From positions 1 to 64,000 of the forward strand of contig VZSF01009131.1 of assembly GCA_013398295.1 (NCBI GenBank): a DNA stretch of 64,000 nt. The letters are read 5' to 3'. Source of the DNA: Chionis minor (Eukaryota; Chordata; Aves; Charadriiformes; Chionididae). Below, piece by piece: positions 50,459 to 61,228 of this stretch. The translations under genes and the position numbers were made by a program. The notes beneath the pieces are model-generated. The model worked only from the letters and a program-made list of their open reading frames with translations, was not told the DNA's origin and did not search any database. Every line of letters begins with the position of its first letter. The stretch's first letter is position 1.

Positions 50459-50960
50459 GTATGAGTGAGTGTGGGTGAAGTTCATGCTCTTCAAACGTGC
50501 TCTCAGCCCTTGCTGCAGTGCAGACAGCCACTAGTGCAACATTTGAGGGCTTGTATCCCCTCTCACAGCAAAAGGATTTGCTCTCCATGAGCTCCGAACT
50601 CATGGGGAGTCATATACCTCGTTAGGATGGTTTAACTCCAACACGTTAACGCAATTTCCAGCACTGGCTTGCAGCAGGCTGGGTTGGAGCAATGCAGCCT
50701 GGTTAAGGGCAATTGACTAACGGGATGAGAAACTAACCAAAACTTTCTTTCAGCTTGAAAGGGAAAAAGAAATGTGATTATCTTTCTCTCTTTTTTTTTT
50801 TTTTCAGCAATTATTTCTTGTTTCCAAATTCCCGTCTATTTCCTGGTTCCAGTGCAGACATGCCATGGGAAAGCCAGTTCTCACAGCGTTTGCACAAACA
50901 GGAAGCATGTGAATTTTCAAAAGAGACCCTATTTTTATGAGCGCTCCCGCTGAGTTTTGC
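50459..50960. other. Unique non-coding sequence with two acceptor-like tracts
   Basis: Two polypyrimidine-AG sequences (AG at 50752-50753 and 50806-50807; the second follows a long T tract) look like splice acceptors, and an upstream ctaac could serve as a branch point. No matching donor or recognisable coding sequence follows. Confidence 0.4.
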
Positions 50961-51115
50961 TGACTCAAGAGACCTTGGCCCGAATTTAAATAAGCAACTT
51001 TGGAGTAACTGAACCAAACCTTTGCATTTCCAGACTGCTTATCTGCCATTCTTTTTCCAAAACAAAGCACACAGCCTGACTCAAACTGAAACCCACTGCC
51101 CACAGCACTGACTCA
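50961..51115. promoter_or_regulatory. Cluster of three consensus AP-1 sites
   Basis: TGACTCA occurs exactly at 50961-50967, 51077-51083 and 51109-51115. One copy is expected per roughly 8 kb counting both strands, so three in 155 bases is notable. A FOS/JUN- or MAF/NRF2-responsive enhancer is the obvious hypothesis. Binding is not shown by sequence alone. Confidence 0.4.
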
Positions 51116-51973
51116 CTGAGAGACTGGTACAGAGCAATGCTGCTTTCCTGGTGGGAGAGAAAGGCTCTAGGACCCAGAGCAGATACGAAGAATCTCATTT
51201 TACTGCTGGCAAATTGCTAGGGAATCCCTATTTCTTTCCACCCATGGGAAGGGGATCTGGCCAGCCGTCATGCGGAGCTGTCAGAAAGCATCACTTCCCT
51301 TCATCCTGACGCTGCACAGACCCCGGGATGTCAAAAGCCGTCAGTCCTGAAGGGGATGTTTACTTCTGTTGATGGCGAGGTAGAGATTTGTTATCCACTC
51401 GGCATCCTCTCTGAGCAGCACAAGAGCATTTTCAGCTTGGCTGGGTTCGCTCAGCCTTTCCCAGGGATGGATTTCGATGGTCTCCCCCCGGCAGGTGCCA
51501 TTTGGGCACACGGAAATGAGCCTGATCCCACCGAAACCTGCCCAAGCGCCGCTCTGGGGTCTGAGGGTTGGGATTTTGATTCCCAGATGGAAATTGAGGC
51601 TTTCAGGCGGGTTGGAAGGGCGGGTGCTCAGGAAAACAACTGGCTTTTTGAAGAATAAGGTGAAAGGACCTTTCTGTGGCTTAAATTCTTTACGCTAATT
51701 TTAACAACTATTCCAACCCCTTGAAAATTGCCACTCTGAAAAAATAAACAGGGCCCATATTCAGCCACCGAACTGGCACACAGGCTTTTCTCAGCCACGA
51801 CTGGGAATGCCTAACAGTAGCCAGCCTTATTCCTGCATGCAAAAGCGAAGGGAGAGAGAGGGAGAAGGAGAGAAAGAAAGAAAGTGAGGACTACTCCAGG
51901 CTAATTGGCCCGCCGTAGGATTGGGCTGCTGACTTTGGGCTGGTTTTAAGTTACATGTAAGCAAGTGAAACGG
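51116..51973. other. Unique non-coding sequence, GA-rich tract at 51843-51888
   Basis: The GA-rich tract (gggagaga... gaaagaaag) is followed by CTAATTGGCC and GATTGGG, both containing inverted CCAAT boxes, about 55-70 bp before a TATA motif. A 100-codon plus-strand frame (51356-51658) has no recognisable family. Confidence 0.45.
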
Positions 51974-51983
51974 TATATAAATA
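51974..51983 (+). promoter_or_regulatory. TATA-like motif with upstream CCAAT boxes
   Basis: TATATAAATA is a strong TATA match. Upstream are ATTGG sequences (inverted CCAAT) near 51903 and 51920, and a GA tract. Downstream the DNA becomes GC-richer (GGCGCGCTCGCCGGG, 52081-52095). The arrangement resembles a TATA promoter reading rightward, but the frames that follow match nothing known. Isolated TATA-like words also occur at 24144 and 36737. Confidence 0.25.
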
Positions 51984-54900
51984 ATAGCAGGGGGAGAGCT
52001 ACAGTGGAAAAGCCAGCCAGTGTCTGTCTGACTTGATGTTCTGTTATTCATCAAGTCCTAGTGTGGTTTGTGTCATTCAAGGCGCGCTCGCCGGGAGCCA
52101 GCAAGCTGCCCTCGGAGAGCACCCACCAGCCTGCCAACGAGATGTGCTGGGGATGGCTCTGCCATCCCAAGTGGCATCACCGAGTCAGGAAAATCCCCAG
52201 ACAAGAGAGTCCCTTGATTTACAAGCCCTCAGTGAAGCTGCGTTCTGATGAGCTCCAGCTCCCACCCTGGGAGAGCCCACCATCACCAACAGTCCCCAGG
52301 ACCAGGTAAAGATGGCCAATGGAAGCAGTTTGGGATTTGTGTTGGGCAGGGGTGGCTTTGCTTCGGGGACAACTTTCAGAAAGGCTGCAACATAAGTGAG
52401 CATCTCTACCGACCTAGAGACCCAGCAGCCCAGCAAAGAGATCTTCACATCCTTCTGCTTTTTCCAGAGACACTCAAGAGCAGAGCAGCCTTTTAAGTCT
52501 AAATAACAAGCCCTGATCAATCTGCTACAGGTACTCACATAGCTCAGCAGCTGACAGCATCCCAGCCTTTGGGTCTGGCTGAAGGATTTATTTAGTCCCT
52601 CAGACTAGCTTCCTTTAATAAACACCTCTTTCCTATAATTTTAGTCCATGTCCCTTTTTTGTCACCAATGATTCAACTTTTTCTTTTTTTTTTCTTTTTT
52701 TTTTAAAAATAACTTCAGTTTTCCAAGCACAGGCAATCTGCAGTATGTATTAGGAAATGAAAAACTCTATCACCCCTCCTACATACACAAATATACACTC
52801 CAGAGGGGTGAGTATCCTACAGCCTACATTTCATATATAGCCACAGTTCTATCTCCTGTTTCCTCCTTGGCTTTGTTTTTGGGCTGTTTTCCCTGTAATC
52901 TCCTTAGTTTGGTTTGTGGTTTTTTTCTCTCCGCTACACTTCCTCTTCATTCCTCCATCATTTCCTGGTTGTGTTCTCTCTGCCATCCTTCTCGCTATCT
53001 CTGCTGACAGGAGATTTCCCCCCATCTCTGACAAGTCGCACTTTCAAACCCATTAGATAAATGGAGTTGGCTTTGTTTGTCATTACACCGAAGACATGCT
53101 GAAATCTATTTGTTAGCTTTTATTTTATTTCATATTTATAACTGGGATCCATGAAATAATCTGTTTTCCTGGTTATCTCCACCAGTACATCAACTTCTCT
53201 TCCATTGTGGACTTTCTGAGACCGCAAGAGACTCAGGAGAGCGATGTTGTTATTTTCTTGCCAAATCAGAAGTAAAAATATGAACCCAGCAAAGGATTTG
53301 GAGGGGAAGCATCCCAAAACCAGGGCAATCCTGAGAGCATGGCACAGGATGAGTCCCAAGGAACGGTCCCCACGGATCAAACCCATATGTCTGTGCAGCC
53401 TCACCATGCTTCAGTGTCTGTGAGCGGGTAATGAAAGGGAACCTTCAAGGCACAAAGGAATATAGCATAAAGGAATCACGAGCTATTTCTGTGCTAAAAA
53501 CGATCTCCCAGCCCAGCCAGCCCAGCTGGATGGAGTGGCCATAGGGCAATGGGGGTCTCTCCTCTGAGCAATCACGGGCTTCCCCCATACATTTGTTCGT
53601 CACCTACCTGGTCTTCTGCATGCAACACAGGGTAAAATTTGTTTGTTTTCTGACTTTAGTGCTGAAAGAACTTTAAACATCACTCTGGGAAAAATCCTAA
53701 AGGGTAAATCAAAGAAAAAAGCCTTCCTTGGGCTTGTGTTTGTGCGCACTACACAGGATGGCTGTAAACGCAGGTTTCTCTTAAGGTTAGAATCTCTCCA
53801 ATGATTACCCAATGGCCAGAGCACAAGGAGGAGACAAAAAGGAATCCTTACAGGACTGTTGAGGCAATAATTATTTGTCATAAATAAAATCCGAGCCTGG
53901 CTGGTCCCGGGCCAAACATTGCAAGTTTGTCCTGGCAGACGTGGTGTTACATCGCAAACACAATTGTGTCATGTTGTAATGTGAAGCTGCCAGCTGGGAA
54001 GTCTGAGACAGCATCTCGGGGGCATGGGACACAGGGAACAACCAGCCCCTTCGCCACCGATGACCAAGAGTGGTCCAAGGGCTGAGAGGTGCTACCAACA
54101 CGCAGGTGATGGGTGGAAAACAGAGGAAAGCAAAGAGCAGGTGGAGTCCCGGAGGAGCACAGCTCCGAGGCTGGTTAAACTGCAAGAGCCGATCTGGAAG
54201 AGCTTTGAGCTCCTGATGTCCCTCATATAAAAAAAAAGCACAGGCTTGAGATCCTCAGGTGAAGAAATTGCCAAGGCTCAGCTAAGAAGAGGGGAGCAAG
54301 TGCTGCCCTATGATGGGTGAATCGTCCATTTTTGGTCTTTTTTTCCATTTCATTCTCTGCTGCCATATGTTGGCTCATGGAGACTTGCAACATTCTCAGT
54401 GCTGGATGATGCTGCGTGCCTTGACCTTGAGTCCAGCAAAGCAGCTGAGGATAACCTCAACCTGACTTTAAACTTTATTTTTTTTAACATGAGTTCTTAC
54501 TGGAAACAATAATGATTCAGAAAGCCCTGTGGATCAGCCCAGAAAAGGAGACAGATCAGTACTGAAAAGTGCCTAGAGAGCAGGCTGGATTTCAGTGCAA
54601 AAGCACAAATTACCACACTGTTCAGTGTCTACACACAGGGCCACATCTCTGTGTGTGAGCGGGTATGCGCTGAGAGTGCACACCAGTGCGCCTAAAACTC
54701 ACATCTAAAGAGTCCGGGCTACAAAAAGAGAAAAAGCAAAAGAAGGGGGGGAAAAAAATGAAAAGAAATATTTGGGCAACTGGAAGGAATTATTCTGTCT
54801 TCCATACCCTGGGCTCTATTCATAAATCATCCATAATTTTTCCGATGTCTAGAACAATGTTACCATTTGATGAAATAAAATATCGAACCTATGTGACATC

Positions 54901-57900
54901 ATCTTTTATCTTAGGAGTTCTGCACACTTGGTCATGTTCCTGAGCCACATTTGTTCTGCAGATATTTAGAACAAACCTGACATTTTATAGATTTCCTTCT
55001 GCTTGTGCATGTGTTGGAGACAGTTGTTTGGATTAGCACGATCAAAAAATTTAACACAGCCTTTCAAGATCCCATTTTCATCTGGATTTGCACAACACAT
55101 AAGAGAGCATTATGCCAAAAATATGTTTTTTGAAAACACATACACTTTGTTGTGACTGTTTGTAACTGGATGTAAAATGCTAGGATGCCCTGATTACCAT
55201 GACCTGTGTGCTTTCATACAAGCCTAAGATATAAAAGTACTGTATACAAATGAAAACCGTTAGCTTTCATACCACATGTGTTGTACTTATGCCAGTGGGA
55301 AATGACAGAGAATGTACAAGGTCATGGTTTACTAAAAATATAAAAGTTTAACATGTGGTGTTAATAGAACACACAACAGGGGTCACTGGTACAATGGAAA
55401 ATAATTCATTTCCAATGTCAGGCCAAGTAATTCACTAGAAAAGAACATTTGAAAATGTGTTACTTATATCTTTCTCTTCTTGCTCTTTATGATGAGTTCT
55501 AGAAAAAAAAAAGGCAAAATTACCACTAATACAAATGCATAAATAATAGGCGCGATTCAGATTTCAACTGTGTCCATATAAACCGGGCACATAAGCCCTA
55601 CTGGAGCTGGCAAAATTACATCAGTGTGTGCGGCACCGGCATTGTACTCCCTCCTTCCTCCCAAACATTTAACTGGTAGTAGGCACTAAATCCCCACCAG
55701 GACGTGTTTAAACCTTGATTGCTGTCTCTCCAGCTATTGAGGTGCCTCTAGCCCAAAACTGAGCACCAAAAAACCCCTGCCCAACCGCTGCCTAATCCAG
55801 GCAGCCCATCAGCTCAGCGGGCATCTGTGCTTCCAGCGGCTCATACCGCGAGAGCAGGGATTTGTCTGCACAGACCCAGCACTGAGATCCCTCCTGAAAT
55901 CACAAAATCAGTGTCACCCTCCACATCTCAGTGCATCTGATGATGCTCCCCAGAACAACGTGCCAGGCTGAACCTCGCACAAGCCGTAGCTACAGGGTGA
56001 GGTTGCAATGTCCCTTCCTTTTGCCCATGACATCCAGGCAGAAAGTATTCCAAACCCCCCCTCGGAGGGGGCTGCCTCCCCTGGGACATCTCCTGGGGCC
56101 CCTGCAGCTGCCAGCACGTGCGTGTGCCACTCTGCGTCCCCCCTGCCCCATCACCTGGGCGGCACGAGACCCACCACTTCGGCGTGGATCCCACACTTCT
56201 CAGGCTTCCCTAATTATTTGGGGGAAAAGAAATAATTAGAAACAGATGTTGCGGAGTTGCTTATTATGGCCCACAGATAAGGCTGTGAAGCAAAGCTATG
56301 CCGGGCACTACAGCTGGTGCTGCTGACACAGTGCTGGCTCTAAGGAGCGCACCCCATGAGCCGAACAGCTATTGCATTAATGGTGGGAGAGCTGATGCAA
56401 CGCTATGGTTGGCCGGGAGCATCCTGAATAAACCTGCAGTGCAGCACCCGCTCCAGCTCTGCCTTCACCTGCCTCTTCCAACGTGCCACACGCTGCTCTG
56501 TCAGCAGCTTTCGCCTAAGGAGAGCGGCAGGTGAAACTGTTTTTCTTTCCTTCACTCCCTTGCTGAAAGTGTTTTCGTTTCTGGGTTGGCTCAGTCCATT
56601 TATGTAACATGCATCTCCCCGTCTGAACAGTCAAGCTGATTGAAAACATGTTTTAACTGGCTGTCCTTCCCCTCCTGTCTCCTGGTGTTTCTGCTGCACT
56701 CTCCGGTGTGCATTGCGCTCCGCGGAGTCGCCTGGCACTGGCGCCTGGCAGAGATGTTTTATGCTTTTCAAACGAGAATGGCCATGGTCAAGCTAGAAAA
56801 GCTGTTGGAAACCACCTATCAGCTGGACCGTGGAGACCTATCTGCGGTGCTTCCTCGATGCCTGCTTTTGTAGGACGCGGCTCGAGCCGCCGCCAAGTTT
56901 TTGTAGGTCAAATCTTGAAACTGTTTGCCTTCCCCTGGGAGCCTCGGGAAGAATTGTGAGCAAGGCTGCAGGCTGATTTGTGCCCATCTACATCACCCAC
57001 GGTGTCACTAAAGTTTATGGGATTCTTCCAGTCTGACTCAGTCAAAGGATCATTAAAATAATACAGTGAGAAACATAGTATAAAACCCACGACGGAGCAA
57101 TTAAACCGAGCAGACAGATGGAAAGATGGATCAGGAGGAAATGTACGCTGGGCCTTAAAAAATGCAACATAGGGGCTGTGCATGTCTTTCCCTAAAAACA
57201 ACTGTAAGAGTTTGTCGCCTCCCGGCTGGAAAAGGCTTTATTATAAATGTTTGTTATCTTATCTCCTGCAACCCTTTGTATGCACTGAAGTCATTGGATA
57301 GTGATACTCATTTTCCCTCCCTTTGAGTGGCAAACATCCGTGCGAAATTAATCTTTCGTATACAAACGTGCGTTCAACACATCCTAGTCGCTACGATTAA
57401 CAACCTGACATATAAAATATTACAGAACATGGTACACTCATAATAAATTCCTAAGAGATGATATTAGCCGGCTGTTGGAAAGTCAGTCGTGTTACGACAC
57501 ATTAAGCTTACCATAAAGGATGCTATTTAGTGAGATTCCATTGAAATGCTATGAATGATATGATATAGTAGGGATTATTTTAAAAATTAATTGTCCAGTT
57601 TTCTGACATTGTCAGCAAGAATTTGAAATTACTTTAAAAAGACATACTGTATGTGATGCATAGCAGCATTTTCTACGGGATTAGGGATCGCTGAGAAGCC
57701 TGCTGGAGTTAGGGGAGTCATTCCACTGGATCCAGGGAAATGTCAATGCATCTGCAGAAACACTGAGAAAAAATAAAGGTAAATAATTGCAGGAATCAGG
57801 AAAGTGAAATAGCTCAGAATATTGTTTTACAAGCTTCTTTCCTAGTCTTGAGCTGTCCTGAGTTACTTTAAACCGCTGTCTTGGCAGGATTCGAAGCCTG

Positions 57901-58411
57901 CCTGCAGTGCCCTGTGGGTGATTACAGCTCAGCTGATGTCTGGTAACCTGTTAACCCCCTCCGCAACAGTTTGCAATCAGATAAACCCACCCAAATGTCA
58001 CACCAGTCAAAGATACCTTCTCTTTTGGCTCTACATACATCTACAGTGGTGTCCCATTTCCTACGGAAAAGAAAATCTTTTTCGTTCTTCTTGGGAACAT
58101 AGGCAGCATTTGTTGCCGATGCATTGGATTGCAAAAAAAAAAAAATCAATTTATTTTAAAATAAGGCACTAAAGCAACTCTTGCAGATATGCTTATGTGT
58201 ATACTCAGAGAGACAGATACCCTGGCAACTATCATGGGGACATTTTTAGAAACTGTCTTAATTATCTGGCCCAGTGCTTTGTTATGACATGTAGCTAAGA
58301 GTAGGGAGAGATGCGGTTTCTTTGTCCTCTGCCAAACCCTCTGATTCTCACTGTTTGCTTTGTTAATTTGAAAAAGTAGTAACAAATTCAAGAAGTTACC
58401 CATATGATCAA
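51984..58411. other. Unique non-coding sequence
   Basis: No gene recognised. T-rich tract at 52680-52704. 55900-56200 is GC-richer, with a C/G hairpin CCCCCTC/GAGGGGG at 56057-56071. An AP-1 match is at 57034-57040. 57235-57660 is AT-rich, repeat-free and motif-dense. Longest frame is 117 codons (52185-52538, minus). Confidence 0.5.
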
Positions 58412-58430
58412 ATACAACTGATAGTTGTAT
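58412..58430. repeat. Perfect 8-bp hairpin with 3-base loop
   Basis: ATACAACT (58412-58419) and AGTTGTAT (58423-58430) are exact reverse complements around gat. It is small enough to be chance. Confidence 0.55.
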
Positions 58431-59944
58431 CCTCCGCTGGCACGGGCTCTTGATAGGGAACCACATGTGTGTGGGACTGCAGAGAAGGAGCGGAGGGAAG
58501 GAGCAGAGGAGAGGATGCACAAGGTACAGAAATGGAAGAGATTCCTCTTGCAATTCTCCCTCTCCACTGCCCTATTACTTTTATGTCACTAATCACAGCT
58601 ACATAAATTATTTCCTGTAAATGCCAGCTTAATAATTTGGGCTTTGTACCTTCTATACCATATCTGTTGGGTTGTCCCTGTAAAGGGGGGAATATGACGA
58701 ACATTAAACATCCAAAAAATTCCAAAAGTTAACCAGTCAGGTGAGTTAAAATTATTTTCTATACAAGCTGCAGGCAGATATATTTCAGCATAAACTACTT
58801 TTTACATCCATCTTAGGAGAAAACCAAAGCAAAAAAAAAAGGGACTGGTATAAAACCTCTATAGACGAAAGCGCACATAAGGGTATTATTTTATTATAAA
58901 GAGCTGTTTTCTCCCCAAATCATCCCCAGACAAGCAGTTAAAGTGGCAGATCTGCAGGGAGGGAAACGCCGGTGAGAAAGGAGGGCTGCCCATATCCTTG
59001 TTCTTGCATCACTTTTCCGAGACACCCTCTCCCAAATACACATGGCTCAGCTGTCACTCCTCCCCCTGCCCCATGCTCTTTGGAGAAATGGAATTAAAAT
59101 AATCCCACAAGTGCTCACGACACTAAAAGGGAACGTGACCAACATGCTCCTGACCTCTGCCGTCAGCGAGTGACTCCTTTTCCTGCCCCTCACAGGCAAA
59201 TCTCTGTCAGGCAAAGCTCCCTTTGCAGAGCTGGCACCAGTCCCACCTGCACCAGCGCAAGCAAATTCGGCATTTTCTCAGAGCAAGGCGGTCTGGTTCC
59301 TCGTGGGGACAAGGATTTGTCCATACACACGCAGGGCTGGGAGGTGCTGAGGGAAACTTTTAACTCACACTAATCAGAGCCATAAAAGGCCCAGGAAGAG
59401 CTGGGCTCCCAGGGGGGTCATTAACTGTGCCTACATCAGCCAGCGATGCAACCCAGGAGGAGCAAATTTAGGGGAAACCCAGGTGGCACTGAGGACTTGG
59501 CACCCAGAGATGCCACGATGCCTCTTTCTGCCTGGAAAGCCCTTAAAATGCAACAGGTCAAACTGAGATACTCAATGTGTTCCCCTTTAACTGGGTTCAG
59601 GGCTATAATCAAGGCTAAAAAGAGTTTGTCTGCTCATCACTGGGCTGTTAGAGAAACTATTTGCATCTGATATCCCCTAAAGAAGCTGTGTTTAGGTGGG
59701 ATAAATCTGTAGAGGAAAAGAGTGGCATGAACTCAGCTATACCCCTCAGAAATAAATCGCACCCGGGCCTGAATAAGGCGCCAAATCGGTCAAATAAAAG
59801 AGAGCAAATTAACAAATTGCATCCGATTGGGAAGAAACAGCCTGTAAAACACAGCTCCAACCAAGCGGCTTATTGCAGCTGGGGAAGGCGATGGTACAGG
59901 TTCAACACCAGGTTACTTTCCCACACACCATGTTCTCTGTTTGC
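58431..59944. other. Unique non-coding sequence
   Basis: No gene or named repeat. An A-run lies near 58832-58841. Minus-strand frames of 105-135 codons overlap near 58146-58725 with no recognisable family. Confidence 0.5.
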
Positions 59945-59962
59945 ACAGACGGATCCGTCTGT
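59945..59962. promoter_or_regulatory. Perfect 18-bp palindrome with inverted SMAD-like boxes
   Basis: ACAGACGGATCCGTCTGT equals its own reverse complement over all 18 bases. The arms carry CAGAC and GTCTG, the SMAD-binding cores, and a third GTCTG follows at 59961-59965. The outer bases (59944, 59963) do not pair. An 18-bp perfect palindrome is expected about 0.24 times in 64 kb. Confidence 0.35.
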
Positions 59963-60798
59963 CTGCAGCTATATTTAACTAGTCCAGAAACAAAGCGAGA
60001 TAACCAGGTTAAGGTTAGTGTTCGGGGTACATGTGTGCCTGTGTCAAATAGGGTATCCTGATTACATAATTAAATGCTTTCCTGTTGGAGTAATTAGGAG
60101 AGACATGCTGAGATTTATAGACGCCTAATCGTGGCAAACATTCTCAGCTGCCCTATCTGCGGGACTGAGCCTGTCATTTTTGCCAGATTCTCATTTCCAC
60201 CACATTTTTACAGTTGCAAAATTAGATTAAAAAATGAGACGAATGCGAAGGCTTCTCATGAGCGAGAGCAAGCTGGCTGCTGGCATTTTTACTTCCAGCT
60301 TACTTACACGGACTTTGTTTATGTGTTGCTCCACTTTAAACAAACTCTCTCTTTGTCTTTTCCCCGACAAGAGCCGTCTAGATGGAAATAGAGATGCAGC
60401 CAGCCCTGCTCTCACTGGGTGCCATTGTACCTCTCTGGGAAAGGATGAAGCAACATGGACCACTTTTATCCTGTTAGTACATGTGAAAAAGATGAAAACT
60501 GTCCTTGACACAAATTAAGTCGGGCAAACCAGAAAGCTGGCTGGCCGTAGCCAACGTGGCAACAGCGCAAAAGCCTCGGAAGATGTGAAGATTTAGGGCT
60601 CTGACTCACAGACGGAGCAGATTAAACTCAGGCTTCCCACAGCTTCCTGCCCTGCCCCGTTTTAAAGTCTCCCTCCTCCACAGCACGGACACTTCAGCTG
60701 CCGCAGCACAAATCCCTGTCGGGCACGACAAGCAAAGCCAGGCTGTTTAGCAAAGGCACTTGCATGGCACCTGCCCCTCAACGATTTCTATTTCTTAG
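59963..60798. other. Unique non-coding sequence
   Basis: No gene recognised; opposite-strand frames of 94 codons overlap at 60227-60518 without known motifs. One AP-1 match (TGACTCA) is at 60602-60608. Confidence 0.5.
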
Positions 60799-60852
60799 CC
60801 CATTTTTGCAGGTGGGGAAACTGAGGTATGGAGAAGTTTTGCCCAACTTTGT
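60799..60852 (-). mobile_element. MIR-type SINE core, interrupted or abutted by CR1
   Basis: In plus orientation the sequence runs cccatttttgcaggtgggg, then aaactgaggtatggagaag, then ttttgcccaactttg. Block by block this matches the reverse complement of the MIR core (cccattttacagatgagg, aaactgaggcacagagagg, ttaagtgacttgcccaag). Similarity stops where the CR1 begins, and no continuation is visible after 61228. Confidence 0.55.
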
Positions 60853-60861
60853 TTGGACAGG

Positions 60862-61228
60862 GTGCTGGAGAAAAAGAGACTGAGAGGGGAGACCTTATCA
60901 CTCTGTCACCACCTGAAAGGAGGTTGTAGCCAGGTGGGGGGGTGGTCTCTTTTCCCAAGCAACACGTGGTAGCAAATGGTCTCAAGTTGCACCAGGGGAG
61001 GTTTATACTGGATATTAGGGAAAAATTCTTCACCCAAACAGTTATCAAACATTGGAACAGGCTACCCGGGGAAGTGGTTGAGTCACCATCCCTGGAGGTG
61101 TTTAAAAGACATGTAGACATGGCGCTGAGGGACATGGTTTAGTGGTGGACATGACAGTGCTAGGTTAACAGTTGGAACTGATGATCTGAGAGGTCTTTTC
61201 CAACCTAAATGATTCTATGATTCCATGA
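60862..61228 (+). mobile_element. CR1 LINE 3' fragment with truncated ORF2 end
   Basis: This is the 3' end of a chicken-repeat-1 non-LTR retrotransposon. CR1 copies itself by target-primed reverse transcription, and most copies are 5'-truncated, as here. The frame 60942-61142 encodes the last 66 codons of the ORF2 endonuclease/reverse-transcriptase polyprotein, recognisable from the segments [19 protein letters not shown] and ALRDMV before its natural TAG stop. Upstream, 60868-60941 reads as the preceding ORF2 codons but contains an in-frame stop and a G-run, so the copy is dead. After the stop come about 66 bases of 3' UTR with the conserved ctgagaggtcttttccaacc, then the terminal ATTCTATGATTCCATGA repeat. 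CR1 identity is very likely; the subfamily is not assigned. Confidence 0.95.

Noticed and set aside
50740..50940. Two splice-acceptor-like tracts followed by an open frame
   Set aside because: The frame starts within the T tract and reads it as polyphenylalanine; no donor follows.
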